Origin: Paracoccus sigandri
GTDB lineage: Bacteria > Pseudomonadota > Alphaproteobacteria > Rhodobacterales > Rhodobacteraceae
Direction of reading: 5' to 3'
NCBI RefSeq assembly: GCF_003709565.1
Contig: NZ_QNRC01000008.1
Coordinates: forward strand, 62,001-126,000
DNA: 64,000 nucleotides
This document shows positions 44,728 to 55,000 of this stretch, piece by piece (position 1 is the stretch's first letter; every line of letters starts with the position of its first letter). The notes under the pieces were generated by a model, which was given only the letters and a program-made list of their open reading frames with translations, had not been told where the DNA came from and did not search any database. Made by a program: the position numbers and the translations under genes.

Positions 44728-47124
44728 ATGAATCCCTTCGCGCTGATCGCCGACATCCTGCTGATCGGCTCGGGGCTGTTCGCGGACGACATGCCGAAAT
44801 GGCTGGAAACCGCCAGCGTCATGAGCGGCGAGAACATCCGGGTGCAGCTGGTCGCGGCGGATGGCGATCCGGCGGCGCTTGACCGGCTGCTGGCCAGCGG
44901 GCGCTTCGACCGCGCCGTCCTGGAACTGCCGCCAGGGGAGGGCGCGGCCGATGAGATCGCGCGGATCGGCGCGGTGGCGCTGGAGGCGGATCCGGCGTTC
45001 CGGCTCTATGTGATCGATCCCTTGCCCGCGCCGGATGCCGGCGATCCCGAGGGCTGGCAGGCGGCGCTGCAAGAGGCCGCCGCGGGCGGGCCCGAGGCGG
45101 AGGCCGCCGGGATGGAACCCGTCCCGATGGCGCAGGCCTTCGCGCTGCTGTCGCGGGAAATCGGCACGGGCGCGGTGCCGGGGATCCCGGCGCTGGCGGA
45201 TCTGCTGGACGGCGAGGGCGGGCTGAACGGGCGCGGGCGGTTCTTCGCGGCGATGGTCCTGCACGGCGTCCTGAACGGGACCGATCCGACCGGGCTGCCG
45301 GCCTGGCTGGGGCCGCAGCAGGGCGGCGCCGGGCAGGCGGAGGGCTTCACGCCGGACATGGCCGTGGCGCTGCAGCGGCTGGCCTGGCGCGGCCTGCGCG
45401 CGCCCGATCCCCAGCCGGTGGTGCCGGAGGCGGCGCCCGCCGCTGATGCCGTTGATGCCGAAGCGGCGCCGGTGCAGGCGGTCTCGGAGCTGGCCGGCGT
45501 CACCCGCCAGGGCATCGCCTTCAACCTGACCGCCATCAGCGACTGGTCGACCGAGCTTCCCTTCCTGGACCTGTTCAAGACCGCGCGCCCCTGGATCGGC
45601 CATCTGCCCGGCCAATGGGGCGGTTTCGAGGCCGACCAGCTGCGGGGCGAGGGCTGGCTGGACGACCATGGCTGGCCCAGGGCCGTCCCCCAGAGCGTCA
45701 CCGCCCTGTCCACGCTGATCCTGACCGACCTGCCGCCGCAGGCCGCCTCGGCCGCCGGGCGCTACGAGCTGCGCTACCAAGGCAGCGGCCGGATCGAGCT
45801 GGAGGGGCGGGCGCGGCGGGTCCATCACGAACCCGGCGTGATCTGGTTCAGCTTCACCCCCGGCGAGGGCGCGGTGCAGATCAACATCCTGCAGACCGAT
45901 CCCGAGGATCCGATCCGCGACATCTCGGTCATCCGCGAGGATCGCGTGGCCCTGGCCCGGCAGGGGGAAATCTTCAACCCGGATTTCCTGGCCCGGCTGC
46001 GGGGCGCCCAGGAATTGCGCTTCATGCCCTGGATGAACGCGAACACCACCACGCTTTCCGATCCCCGTGACCGCCCGCTTGTCACCGACGCGACCTGGGC
46101 CGGCCCCCATGGCGTGCCGGTCGAGGTGATGGTGGCGCTGGCCAATCAGACCAGCGCCGATCCCTGGTTCACCATTCCGCATCTGGCCAGCGACGAACTG
46201 GCGCGCGACTATGCGCGGATCGTGCGCAACGGGCTGGCCGCCGAGCGCCGCGCCATCGTCGAATTTTCCAACGAGGTGTGGAATTTCTCGTTCCCGCAAT
46301 CCGCCTGGGCCGACGAACAGGCGCGTGCGGTCTGGGGCGCGCGCGATGCCTGGGTGCAATACGGCGCCCATCGCGCTGCCCGCATCGCCGATATCTGGAC
46401 CGAGGAGTTCGGCACCGAGGCCAGGGATCGCCTGGTCCGCGTGATCGGCACCCATCCCGGCTGGCAGGGGCTGGAGGAGGACATCCTGAACGCCCCCGCC
46501 TGGCGCCGGGCCGATCCCCAGGGCTGGCGCGCGCCGCATGAATCCTTCGATGCCTATGCGATCACCGGCTATTTCGGCCCCGGCATGGACGATCCGGAAC
46601 GCGTGGCGATGTACAAGGGCTGGATGGCGGAAAGCCTGATCGCCGCCAGCGAGGAGGCCGCCGCGCGGGGGCTCAGCGGTCCGGCCGCCGCGCAGCATAT
46701 CCGCGACCACCGTTTTGATCGCGCCTTCGCCCCGGCGCTGGCCGAATTGCATGACGGTTCGGTCAGCGGCAGGCCCGAGGGCTCGGTCCGGGCGGTGGTC
46801 GAGGAGCTTTTCCCCTATCACAAGGCCGTTGCCGACCGCTACGGGCTGGAGCTGGTCATGTATGAGGGCGGCACCCATGTCGTCGGGCTGGGCGCCTCGA
46901 TGCAGGACGAGGAACTGACCGAATTCCTGATGGCGCTGAACTATGCGCCGGGGATCGAGGCGCTCTATGACGAGCTGATCGCGGGATGGCGCCGGGTCAG
47001 CGACAATCCCTTCAACGATTTCAACGCCATCGAACGGCCCAGCCGCTATGGCAGCTGGGGCACGCTGCGCTGGCTGGATGACGACAATCCGCGCTGGCGG
47101 GCCGTCGCGCAGGGCCGGGACTAG
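44728..47124 (+). CDS. Putative glycoside hydrolase (clan GH-A-like) with SGNH-like N-terminus
   Basis: A 798-residue protein. Residues 1-250 resemble a degenerate SGNH-like domain: ILLIGSGLFADDMPKWLETA lines up with YHLGHSLVGREMPAMLAQLV of the preceding gene but lacks the active-site Ser. An Ala/Pro/Glu-rich linker (about 225-255) leads to about 545 residues with glycosidase features: VEFSNEVWNFSF carries an Asn-Glu pair (Glu516, candidate acid/base) and VMYEGGTHV supplies Glu713, a candidate nucleophile, as in TIM-barrel retaining glycosidases. No signal peptide is evident, so it may act in the cytoplasm or need another route out. A role trimming or branching the cluster glycan is inference. 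ATG 44728 follows GAGGGGGG. Confidence 0.72.
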   Translation: MNPFALIADILLIGSGLFADDMPKWLETASVMSGENIRVQLVAADGDPAALDRLLASGRFDRAVLELPPGEGAADEIARIGAVALEADPAFRLYVIDPLPAPDAGDPEGWQAALQEAAAGGPEAEAAGMEPVPMAQAFALLSREIGTGAVPGIPALADLLDGEGGLNGRGRFFAAMVLHGVLNGTDPTGLPAWLGPQQGGAGQAEGFTPDMAVALQRLAWRGLRAPDPQPVVPEAAPAADAVDAEAAPVQAVSELAGVTRQGIAFNLTAISDWSTELPFLDLFKTARPWIGHLPGQWGGFEADQLRGEGWLDDHGWPRAVPQSVTALSTLILTDLPPQAASAAGRYELRYQGSGRIELEGRARRVHHEPGVIWFSFTPGEGAVQINILQTDPEDPIRDISVIREDRVALARQGEIFNPDFLARLRGAQELRFMPWMNANTTTLSDPRDRPLVTDATWAGPHGVPVEVMVALANQTSADPWFTIPHLASDELARDYARIVRNGLAAERRAIVEFSNEVWNFSFPQSAWADEQARAVWGARDAWVQYGAHRAARIADIWTEEFGTEARDRLVRVIGTHPGWQGLEEDILNAPAWRRADPQGWRAPHESFDAYAITGYFGPGMDDPERVAMYKGWMAESLIAASEEAAARGLSGPAAAQHIRDHRFDRAFAPALAELHDGSVSGRPEGSVRAVVEELFPYHKAVADRYGLELVMYEGGTHVVGLGASMQDEELTEFLMALNYAPGIEALYDELIAGWRRVSDNPFNDFNAIERPSRYGSWGTLRWLDDDNPRWRAVAQGRD

Positions 47125-47133
47125 GGGAAAGCC

Positions 47134-47964
47134 ATGCTGAGTGTCATCATTCCGGCCAGCAATGAAGAGGCCTGGCTGGGCGATTGCCTGGCCGCGCTGC
47201 TGGGATCAGAGCCGGTGCCGGGCGGGGCCGAGGCGATCGTCGTCGCCAATGGCTGCCGCGACCGGACGGCCCGGATCGCGCGCGGCTTCGCGGATCGCGC
47301 GGCGGCGGCCGGCTGGGGCTGGCAGGTGATCGAGCTTGACGAGGGCGACAAGATCGGCGCGCTGAACGCGGGCGACGCGGCGGCCTCGGGCACAATCCGC
47401 GCCTATCTGGATGCGGATGTGACGGTCAGCCCGCCCCTGATGGCGCAGCTGGCGCGCGCGCTGTCCGGCGCGCCGGGGCCCGCCTATGCCAGCGGCAATG
47501 CCCGCATCCCGCGCCCGCGCAGTGCCGTCACGCGGGCCTATGCCCGGCTGTGGCAGCGCCTTCCCTTCGCCCGCAGCGCGGCGCCCGGCTATGGGCTTTT
47601 CGCGGTGAATGCGGCAGGCCGGGCGCGCTGGGGCGCGTTTCCGCGGATCATTTCCGACGATACCTATGTGCGGCTGCAATTCGCCCCCCATGAGCGGATC
47701 GGGGTCGATGCCGATTACGACTGGCCGATGGTCGAGGGCTGGTCGCGGCTGGTCCGGGTGCGGCGGCGGCAGGATGCGGGCGTGGCCGAGATCGCCGCGC
47801 GCTGGCCCGCGCTGATCGCGAATGAGGGCAAGGCGCCGCTGGGCGCCGGCGGCACGGCGCGGCTGGCGCTGCGCGATCCGGTGGGCTTTGCGGTCTATGC
47901 GGCGGTCTCGGTCGCGGTGCGGCTGGGCCGGGGACGCGACGCGGGCTGGACTCGCGGCAGATGA
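47134..47964 (+). CDS. Family 2 glycosyltransferase
   Basis: A 276-residue GT-A glycosyltransferase. VIIPASNEEAWLGDCLAALL is the nucleotide-binding N-terminus, then VVANGCRDRTARIA, and YLDADVTVSP is the metal-binding DxD. A later IISDDTYVRLQF supplies the catalytic Asp region. The C-terminus has a weak hydrophobic segment (GFAVYAAVSVAV) that may touch the membrane. Donor and acceptor unknown. Starts 9 bp after the glycosidase-like gene. Confidence 0.88.
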   Translation: MLSVIIPASNEEAWLGDCLAALLGSEPVPGGAEAIVVANGCRDRTARIARGFADRAAAAGWGWQVIELDEGDKIGALNAGDAAASGTIRAYLDADVTVSPPLMAQLARALSGAPGPAYASGNARIPRPRSAVTRAYARLWQRLPFARSAAPGYGLFAVNAAGRARWGAFPRIISDDTYVRLQFAPHERIGVDADYDWPMVEGWSRLVRVRRRQDAGVAEIAARWPALIANEGKAPLGAGGTARLALRDPVGFAVYAAVSVAVRLGRGRDAGWTRGR

Positions 47965-48023
47965 GCGCGGCATCCGACCCTTCCACCCGCACCCTGCGCC
48001 CTGCCGCAAACTGAGGAATTCCC

Positions 48024-49232
48024 GTGCGTATCGGCTATCTTCTGAACACCTATCCGCAACCCAGCGTGACCTTCATCCGGCGCGAGATCCACGCGCTGGA
48101 GCGGCTGGGCCTGCCGGTCCATCGCTTCGCCATGCGCAGCGACCGGGCGGTGCTGGTCGATGCCGGGGACCTGGCGGAATACGACCGGACCGAACTGGTG
48201 CTGAAGGCCGGGGCGGGGCGGCTGCTGGGCGATCTGGCGCGCATGGCGCTGTCGCGGCCCGCGGCTTTCGGCAAGGCCCTGCGGATGGCGCTGCGGATGG
48301 GCGGGCGGTCGCGCCAGGGGCGGCTGCGCCACCTGATCTACCTGGTCGAGGCGGCCCATGTCGCCCGGCGGGCCAGGGCGCTTGGGCTGCAGCATCTCCA
48401 CGCCCATTTCGGCACCAATTCCGCCGCCGTGGCCGCGCTGGTCCGCGCGCTTGGCGGGCCGGGCTACAGCTTCACCGTCCATGGCCCCGAGGAATTCGAC
48501 CAGCCTGAGGCGCTGAGCCTGGGCGAGAAGATCGCCGGCGCGGCCTTCACGGTCGCGATCTCCTCGCATGGGCGCAGCCAGCTGTCGCGTTGGGCCGGTC
48601 ATGGCGACTGGCCGCGGATCGAGGTGGTCCATTGCGGCATCGAGCCGGCGCGCTTCCCGGATCCCGCGCCGATGCCGCCGGGGCCGCTGCACCTGGTCAA
48701 TATCGGCCGTTTCGCCGAACAGAAGGGCCAGCTCCTGCTGCCCGAGGCGGTGGCGCTGGCCCGCGCGCAGGGCGCCGATCTGCGGCTGACGCTGGTCGGC
48801 GACGGCCCGATGCGCCCGGCGATCGAGGCCGCGATCCGCGCGCATGGCGTGGGCGACCTGGTCACGCTGACCGGCTGGCTGGACGAGGCCGGGGTGCGCG
48901 CGGTGCTGGCCGATGCCCATGCGCTGGTCCTGCCCAGCTTCGCCGAGGGGCTGCCGATGGTGGTGATGGAGGCGATGGCCGCGGGCCGGGCGGTGATCGC
49001 GACCTGGATCGCGGGCAATCCCGAACTGGTCCTGCCCGGCGAAACCGGCTGGCTGGTGCCGGCGGGCGATGCCGCGGCGCTTGCCGGGGCGATGGCCGCG
49101 GCCGCGGCGACCCCGGCGGACCGGTTGCAGGCGATGGGCGCGGCGGGCCGGGCGCGAGTGCTGGCGCGTCATGACATCGACCGCGAGGCCGCGAAGCTGG
49201 CGGCGCTGTTCCAGGGGGCGATCGACGGATGA
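48024..49232 (+). CDS. Family 4 glycosyltransferase
   Basis: A 402-residue GT-B glycosyltransferase resembling WcaL/colanic-acid enzymes: IGYLLNTYPQPSVTFIRREIHALERLG at the N-terminus, HLHAHFGTNSAAVAAL, HGPEEFDQPEALSLGEKI, and the donor-binding signature PSFAEGLPMVVMEAMAAGRAVIATWIAGNPELV with the E-x7-E motif. It retains the GT4 architecture of about 400 residues. Its stop overlaps the start of the flippase gene by 4 bp. Confidence 0.92.
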   Translation: MRIGYLLNTYPQPSVTFIRREIHALERLGLPVHRFAMRSDRAVLVDAGDLAEYDRTELVLKAGAGRLLGDLARMALSRPAAFGKALRMALRMGGRSRQGRLRHLIYLVEAAHVARRARALGLQHLHAHFGTNSAAVAALVRALGGPGYSFTVHGPEEFDQPEALSLGEKIAGAAFTVAISSHGRSQLSRWAGHGDWPRIEVVHCGIEPARFPDPAPMPPGPLHLVNIGRFAEQKGQLLLPEAVALARAQGADLRLTLVGDGPMRPAIEAAIRAHGVGDLVTLTGWLDEAGVRAVLADAHALVLPSFAEGLPMVVMEAMAAGRAVIATWIAGNPELVLPGETGWLVPAGDAAALAGAMAAAAATPADRLQAMGAAGRARVLARHDIDREAAKLAALFQGAIDG

Positions 49233-50566
49233 GACGCTGGAAGGACTATCTGTCGGGCTCGACCATCACCGCCCGCGTGCTGCGCGGCTCGGCCGTCTCG
49301 GGCATCGGCTATGTCGGCGGGCAGGGCCTGCGCCTGGCCAGCAACCTGATCCTGACGCGGCTGCTCTATCCCGACGCCTTCGGGGTGATGGCGCTGGTGA
49401 CGATGGTGGTGATCGCCGTCTTCATGATGAGCGACTTGGGCCTGGTCCCCTCGATCATGCAGAGCAAGCGCGGCGACGACCCGAAATTCCTGGAAACCGC
49501 CTGGTCGGTGAAGCTGATCCTGCACGCGATCTATTTCGCGATGCTCTGCCTGCTGGCCGTGCCGGTCGCGCGTTTCTACCAGGCGCCGGAACTGGCGCAG
49601 CTGATCCCGGTGGTGGCGTTGGGCGTGCTGGTCGCCGGGCTGGTCGCGCCCAATGTCGAACATGCGATGCGCCATATCCGCGTCGGCCCCAGCGTCGCGA
49701 TCGAGATCGGCAGCCAGTTCGTGGCGCTGGTCTTCATGATCGCCTATGCGTGGATCTCGCCCTCGATCTGGGCGCTGGCCTGGGGGCAGGTGGTGGCCGC
49801 GATCGTCAAGGTGGCGATCAGCCGCGCGATCCTGCCCGGCCCGGCGATGCGGCCGCGCTGGGACCCCTCGGCGGTGCATGAGCTGGTCGGCTTCGGCAAG
49901 TGGATCCTGCTGTCCTCGGCCAGCGGCTTCGTGCTGGCCCAGGGCGACAAGGTGGTCCTCGGCAAGTATCTCAGCCTGGAGATGCTGGGCATCTACAACA
50001 TCGCCTTCTTCCTGGCCAGTTTCCCGATGGCGCTGGCGCAGCAGATCTGCGGCTCGACCATGATCCCGGTCTATCGCGACACGCCGCCTCATGTCTCGGC
50101 CGCGAATTTCGCCACCGTGCGGCGGATGCGGCTGGGGCTTTCGGTGCTGGTCATGGGGATGATCGGGCTGATGGGGCTTGCCGGGCCGATGCTGGTGGCG
50201 CTGCTTTACGACGCGCGCTATGCCGAGGCCGGGCAGATCATCAGCCTGATCGCCTGCGCGCAGATCCCGATGGTCTTGGGGATGACCTATCCCGCGGCCG
50301 CGCTGGCCGCCGGGGATTCGCGCGGCCCCTCGATCCTGACCGTGCTGCGCGCGGTGGTGCAGATCGCGGGCTTCCTGGCCGGGGTGGAACTGGCCGGACT
50401 GCCGGGGGCGATCATCGGCCAGGCCGCGGCGAGCTGGGTCATGCATCTGGGCATCGTTTCGCTGGCGCTGCGCCATCGCGTCTGGGACGGGTTGCACGAT
50501 CTGCTGGTCGGCGGGGCGGGGCTGATCCTCAGCGCGGTCATCCTGGGCTTGCATCCGCCTTTCTAG
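49229..50566 (+). CDS. Wzx-type oligosaccharide flippase
   Basis: A 445-residue MATE/MOP-superfamily polysaccharide transporter with about twelve helices. The N-terminus is RVLRGSAVSGIGYVGGQGLRLASNLILTRLLYPDAFGVMALVTMVV, standard for lipid-linked oligosaccharide flippases, with the LsgF/RfbX-like downstream pattern. It would move an undecaprenyl-linked glycan to the periplasmic face. Its presence argues that the three glycosyltransferases build a lipid-linked glycan. No Wzy polymerase or Wza/Wzc export gene is in the window. A terminator follows. Confidence 0.92.
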   Translation: MRRWKDYLSGSTITARVLRGSAVSGIGYVGGQGLRLASNLILTRLLYPDAFGVMALVTMVVIAVFMMSDLGLVPSIMQSKRGDDPKFLETAWSVKLILHAIYFAMLCLLAVPVARFYQAPELAQLIPVVALGVLVAGLVAPNVEHAMRHIRVGPSVAIEIGSQFVALVFMIAYAWISPSIWALAWGQVVAAIVKVAISRAILPGPAMRPRWDPSAVHELVGFGKWILLSSASGFVLAQGDKVVLGKYLSLEMLGIYNIAFFLASFPMALAQQICGSTMIPVYRDTPPHVSAANFATVRRMRLGLSVLVMGMIGLMGLAGPMLVALLYDARYAEAGQIISLIACAQIPMVLGMTYPAAALAAGDSRGPSILTVLRAVVQIAGFLAGVELAGLPGAIIGQAAASWVMHLGIVSLALRHRVWDGLHDLLVGGAGLILSAVILGLHPPF

Positions 50567-50581
50567 ACAGGCAGCATTCCC

Positions 50582-50614
50582 GGCGGTCCTGTTGCGGGAA
50601 CCCGCCATTTTTTT
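50582..50614 (+). terminator. Terminator closing the biosynthetic cluster
   Basis: GGCGG-TCC ... GGA-A-CCCGCC (50582-50606) forms an interrupted stem followed by seven T (50608-50614), 16 bp after the flippase stop. Confidence 0.75.
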
Positions 50615-50677
50615 GCTGTCGGTGGTTGTGTCCGCTGCAAGCCCGGTCTAGCGTTCAGGCGGAAAACGCGCAGCGAT

Positions 50678-50696
50678 CGCAGTGCGCGGCACTGCG
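50678..50696. promoter_or_regulatory. Palindromic operator candidate before the RND efflux genes
   Basis: CGCAGTGC-GCG-GCACTGCG, a perfect 8-bp inverted repeat with 3-bp centre. A -10-like TATAAA follows at 50701-50706, so the palindrome covers the expected -35, as for a TetR-type repressor. No tetR gene is adjacent. Confidence 0.5.
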
Positions 50697-50735
50697 CTTA
50701 TATAAATCAATGACTTGCTGGCCGAGGGCATATCG

Positions 50736-52013
50736 ATGCTGACTCGATTTTTGTTGTTCGTCGGAACCGTGACCGCCGTCGCCTTTCCGCTTTCGGCAGG
50801 GGCGCAGGACCCCGCGGGCGCCGAGATGCCGCCGCCCGCCGTGACGGTGGTCACGCTGGCGGCCGAGGACGTGACCCTGACGACCAGCCTGCCGGGCCGG
50901 GTCCTGGCCTCGGCCGAGGCCGAGCTGCGCCCGCAGGTCAATGGCATCGTGATCGAGCGGCTGTTCGAGGAAGGCAGCCTGGTCGCGGCGGACGACCCGC
51001 TCTATCACATCGACCCGCGCAGCTACGAGGCCGCCGTCGCGCAGGCCGAGGCGGCGCTGGCCCAGGCCGAGGCCCAGGCCGATGCCGCCCGGCGCGAGGC
51101 CGACCGCGTGGGGGCGCTGCGCGACCGCCGGGTCGCGTCCGAGCAGACGCAGGACACGGCCGTCGCGGCGCGCGATGCCGCCGAGGCGGCGGTGAAGGCG
51201 GCCGAGGCGCAATTGCTGACGGCGCGCATCGACCTGGACCGGACCACCATCCGCGCCCCGATCGGCGGCATGATCGGCCTGGCGCAAAGCTCTGCGGGGA
51301 CGCTGGTCACGGCCAGCCAGGCCAATCCGCTGGCGGTGATCCGCAGCATCGATCCGGTGCATGTGGACGTGACCCAGTCGGCGGCCGAGATCGTGCGCTG
51401 GCGGCGCCTGGGCCCCGAGGCCGCGCTGCCGCCCGAGGTGGACCGCACCGTCACGCTGCGCCTGGCCGATGGCAGCATCTATGAACATACCGGATCGCTG
51501 ACCGCGGCCGAGCCGCATGTGGACGAGCTGACCGGCGTGGTCACGCTGCGCATGGCCTTCGACAATCCCGACCAGTTCCTGCTGCCCGGCATGTATGTCC
51601 AGGCCGAGATCCCGCAGGCGCAGATCCGCAATGCCGTCCTGGCCCCGCAGGAAGGCGTGACCCGCGACCGCCGCGGCCGCCCGGTGGCCTTCGTCGTCAA
51701 CGACCAGAACGTCATCGAGCAGCGCCTGCTGGAAATCCAGCAGGACCGCGGCAACATGTGGGTGGTCAGCGACGGGCTGGCCGATGGCGACCGGATCGTG
51801 GTCGAGGGGCTGCAGCGCATCGGGCCGGGCATGGCCGTCACCCCCGAGGAACGCGCGGCGGGCGCTGGCGCGGCCGAGGGCGAGGGCGAGGGCGAGGAGG
51901 CCGAGCCCGCCGCCGCCGATGCGGGTGATGCGGGCGACGCCCCGCCCGAGGCCGAGGCTGCCGCCGAAAATGCTGCCGAACCCGAGCCCGCCCCCGAAGC
52001 CGCCGCCGATTAA
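50736..52013 (+). CDS. RND efflux periplasmic adaptor (AcrA/MexA-like)
   Basis: A 425-residue membrane fusion protein. A signal peptide (MLTRFLLFVGTVTAVAFPLSAGAQ) precedes the barrel-sandwich/lipoyl half-motifs (PGRVLASAEAELRPQVNGIVIERLFEEGSLV), an alpha-helical hairpin (YEAAVAQAEAALAQAEAQADAARREADRVGAL) and the beta-barrel. No lipobox Cys is seen after the signal, unlike AcrA. The last 50 residues are an acidic Ala/Glu/Pro tail. ATG 50736 is chosen for its signal peptide and GAGGG upstream. It pairs with the permease that follows. Confidence 0.93.
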   Translation: MLTRFLLFVGTVTAVAFPLSAGAQDPAGAEMPPPAVTVVTLAAEDVTLTTSLPGRVLASAEAELRPQVNGIVIERLFEEGSLVAADDPLYHIDPRSYEAAVAQAEAALAQAEAQADAARREADRVGALRDRRVASEQTQDTAVAARDAAEAAVKAAEAQLLTARIDLDRTTIRAPIGGMIGLAQSSAGTLVTASQANPLAVIRSIDPVHVDVTQSAAEIVRWRRLGPEAALPPEVDRTVTLRLADGSIYEHTGSLTAAEPHVDELTGVVTLRMAFDNPDQFLLPGMYVQAEIPQAQIRNAVLAPQEGVTRDRRGRPVAFVVNDQNVIEQRLLEIQQDRGNMWVVSDGLADGDRIVVEGLQRIGPGMAVTPEERAAGAGAAEGEGEGEEAEPAAADAGDAGDAPPEAEAAAENAAEPEPAPEAAAD

Positions 52014-52040
52014 CCCGTCTCCGACCAGGACCCGATCAGC

Positions 52041-55000
52041 ATGGCCCGTTTCTTCATCGACCGACCGGTTTTCGCCTGGGTGATCTCGATCATCATCATG
52101 GGCATCGGCGTGCTGTCGATCCTGTCGCTGCCGATCGCGCAATATCCGCAGATCGCGCCGCCCTCGGTCAATGTCAGCGCCGACTATCCCGGCGCCTCGG
52201 CCGAGACGGTGACCAATACCGTCACCCAGGTGATCGAGCAGCAGATGACCGGGCTGGACGGGCTGCGCTACATGTCCTCCAGCACCAGCGCGGCGGGCAC
52301 ATCGACCACGACGCTGACCTTCGCGACCGGAACCGATGCCGATATCGCGCAGGTGCAGGTGCAGAACAAGCTGTCCCAGGCCATGCCGCTGCTGCCCGAG
52401 CCGGTGCAGCGCCAGGGCGTCCGGGTCGAGAAGACGGCGGCCAGCTTCCTGATGGTCGTCGGCCTGATCGGCAACGAGGAATACGACCAGACCGACCTGT
52501 CCGACTATATGACCACAAACCTGGTGGACGACCTGAGCCGGATCGAGGGGGTGGGCAGCGTCGAGGTCTTCGGGGCGAAATACGCGATGCGGATCTGGCT
52601 GGACCCGTCCAAGCTGGCCGCCTACGAGCTGACGCCGGGCGACGTGACGGCGGCGGTCTCGGCGCAGAACACGCAGATCTCGGCCGGCGCCTTCGGCACC
52701 CGCCCGACGGTCGACGGCCAGCAGCTGAACGCGACTGTGACGGCGCAGTCGCTGCTGTCCACGCCCGAGGATTTCCGCCAGATCGTGCTGCGCGCCGAGG
52801 AGAATGGCGGGCTGGTGCTGCTGCAGGACGTGGCGCGGGTCGAGATCGGCTCGGAAAGCTATTTCGCCGAGGGCACCTATAACGGCCAGCCGGCCTCGGG
52901 GATGGCGATCAGCCTGGCGCCCGGCGCCAACGCGCTGGACACGGCCGAGCGGGTGAAGGAGCGGATGGAGGAATTCGCCCAGTTCTTCCCCGAGGGCGTC
53001 AGCTACGTCATCCCCTTCGACACCACGCCCTTCGTCGAGATCTCGATCGAGGAGGTGGTCAAGACGCTGATCGAGGCCATCGTGCTGGTCTGCCTGGTCA
53101 TGTTCCTGTTCCTGCAGAACTGGCGGGCGACGCTGATCCCGACGCTGGCGGTGCCGATCGTGCTCTTGGGGACCTTCGGGATCATGGCGGCCTTCGGCTT
53201 CACCATCAACACGCTGACCATGCTGGCGATGGTGCTGGCCATCGGCCTTCTGGTCGACGATGCCATCGTCGTTGTGGAAAACGTCGAGCGGATCATGGAG
53301 GAGGAAGGCCTGCCCCCGCGCGAGGCGACGCGCAAGTCCATGGGCCAGATCACCGGGGCGCTGATCGGCATCGCGCTGGTCCTGTCGGCGGTCTTCGTGC
53401 CGATGGCCTTCTTCGGCGGCTCGACCGGGGTCATCTACCAGCAATTCGCGATCACCATCGTCTCGGCCATGGGCCTGTCGGTCGTCGTGGCGCTGACGCT
53501 GACGCCGGCGCTCTGCGCCTCGATGCTGAAGCACAAGGCGCATACGATCCGGCGCGGCCCGCTTGGCTGGTTCAACCGCGGCTTCGACGGCACCACGCGC
53601 GGCTATACCGGCGCGGTCGGCTGGCTGGTGCGGCGCCCGCTGCGCATGCTGCTGATCTATGCCGCGCTGGGGGCGGCGATGGTGCTGATGTTCCTGCGCA
53701 CGCCCGAGGGTTTCCTGCCCGACGAGGACCAGGGCATCATGTTCGTGCTGATCCAGGGCCCGACCGGCGCCACGACCGAGCGCACCGAGAAGGTGATCGA
53801 CCAAGTCCGCCAGTATTTCCTGGAGGACGAGGCCGCGAATGTGGAATCGGTCTTCGCCGTGGCCGGCTTCAGCTTCGGCGGCTCTGGGCAGAATACCGGC
53901 ATGGCCTTCATCCGGCTGAAGGACTGGAAGGAGCGGCCGAATCCCGACCAGTCGGTGCAGGCCATCGCCGGGCGCGCCTTCGGGGCGCTGAGCCAGATCC
54001 GCGACGCGATGGTCTTCCCGATCGTGCCGCCCTCGGTGATCGAGCTGGGCAATGTCTCGGGCTTCGACTTCTATCTGCAGGCGCGCGGCGGGCAGTCGCA
54101 TGAACAGCTGCTGGACGCGCGCGACCAGCTTCTGGGCATGGCCATGCAGAGCCCGCTGATCGAGCAGATCCGGCCCTCGGGGCTGGAGGACGCGGCGCAG
54201 TTCAACCTGGACATCGACTGGCGCAAGGCCGGCGCGATGGGGGTGACGGCGACCGATGTCGCAACCATGCTGCAGATCGCCTGGACCGGGTCCTATGTGA
54301 ACGATTTCGTCGATCGCGGCCGCATCAAGCGCGTCTATGTGCAGGGCGAGGCGGATTCGCGCGCGGTCCCCAGCGACCTGGAGAAATGGCGGGTGCGCAA
54401 TGCCTCGGGCGGGCTGGTGCCCTTCTCGAATTTCGCGACCGGCGACTGGACCTATGGGGCGCAGGGGATGAAGCGCTATAACGGCGTGCCGGCGATGCAG
54501 ATCCAGGGCAATCCCATCCCCGGCGTCAGCAGCGGCGAGGGCATGGCCGAGATCGAGCGGCTGGCCGCGCAGCTGCCCGCCGGCTATGCCGTGGCCTGGA
54601 CCGGCCTGTCGCTGGAGGAACGGGAATCGGGCGACCAGACCATGCTGCTCTACGCCTTGTCGCTGGCGGCGGTGTTTCTGTGCCTCGCCGCGCTTTACGA
54701 AAGCTGGTCGATCCCGCTGGCGGTCATCCTGGTCATGCCCATCGGCATCCTGGGGGCGCTGGTGGGCGCCTGGGCGGGGCAGTTCGACAATGGCGTCTTC
54801 TTCCAGGTGGGCCTGCTGACGGTGATCGGGCTGACCGGCAAGAACGCCATCCTGATCGTCGAATTCGCGCGCGAGCAGTCCGAATCCGGCGTGCCGCTGT
54901 ATCGCGCCGTGGTCGAGGCCGCGCGCCAGCGTTTCCGGCCGATCATCATGACCTCGATCGCGTTTTCGCTGGGGGTGCTGCCGCTGGTGCTGTCCACCGG

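Noticed and set aside
31014-50566. Genomic-island origin of the biosynthetic cluster
   Set aside because: No integrase, transposase, tRNA or flanking direct repeats, and base composition matches the neighbours, so recent transfer is not supported by the sequence itself.
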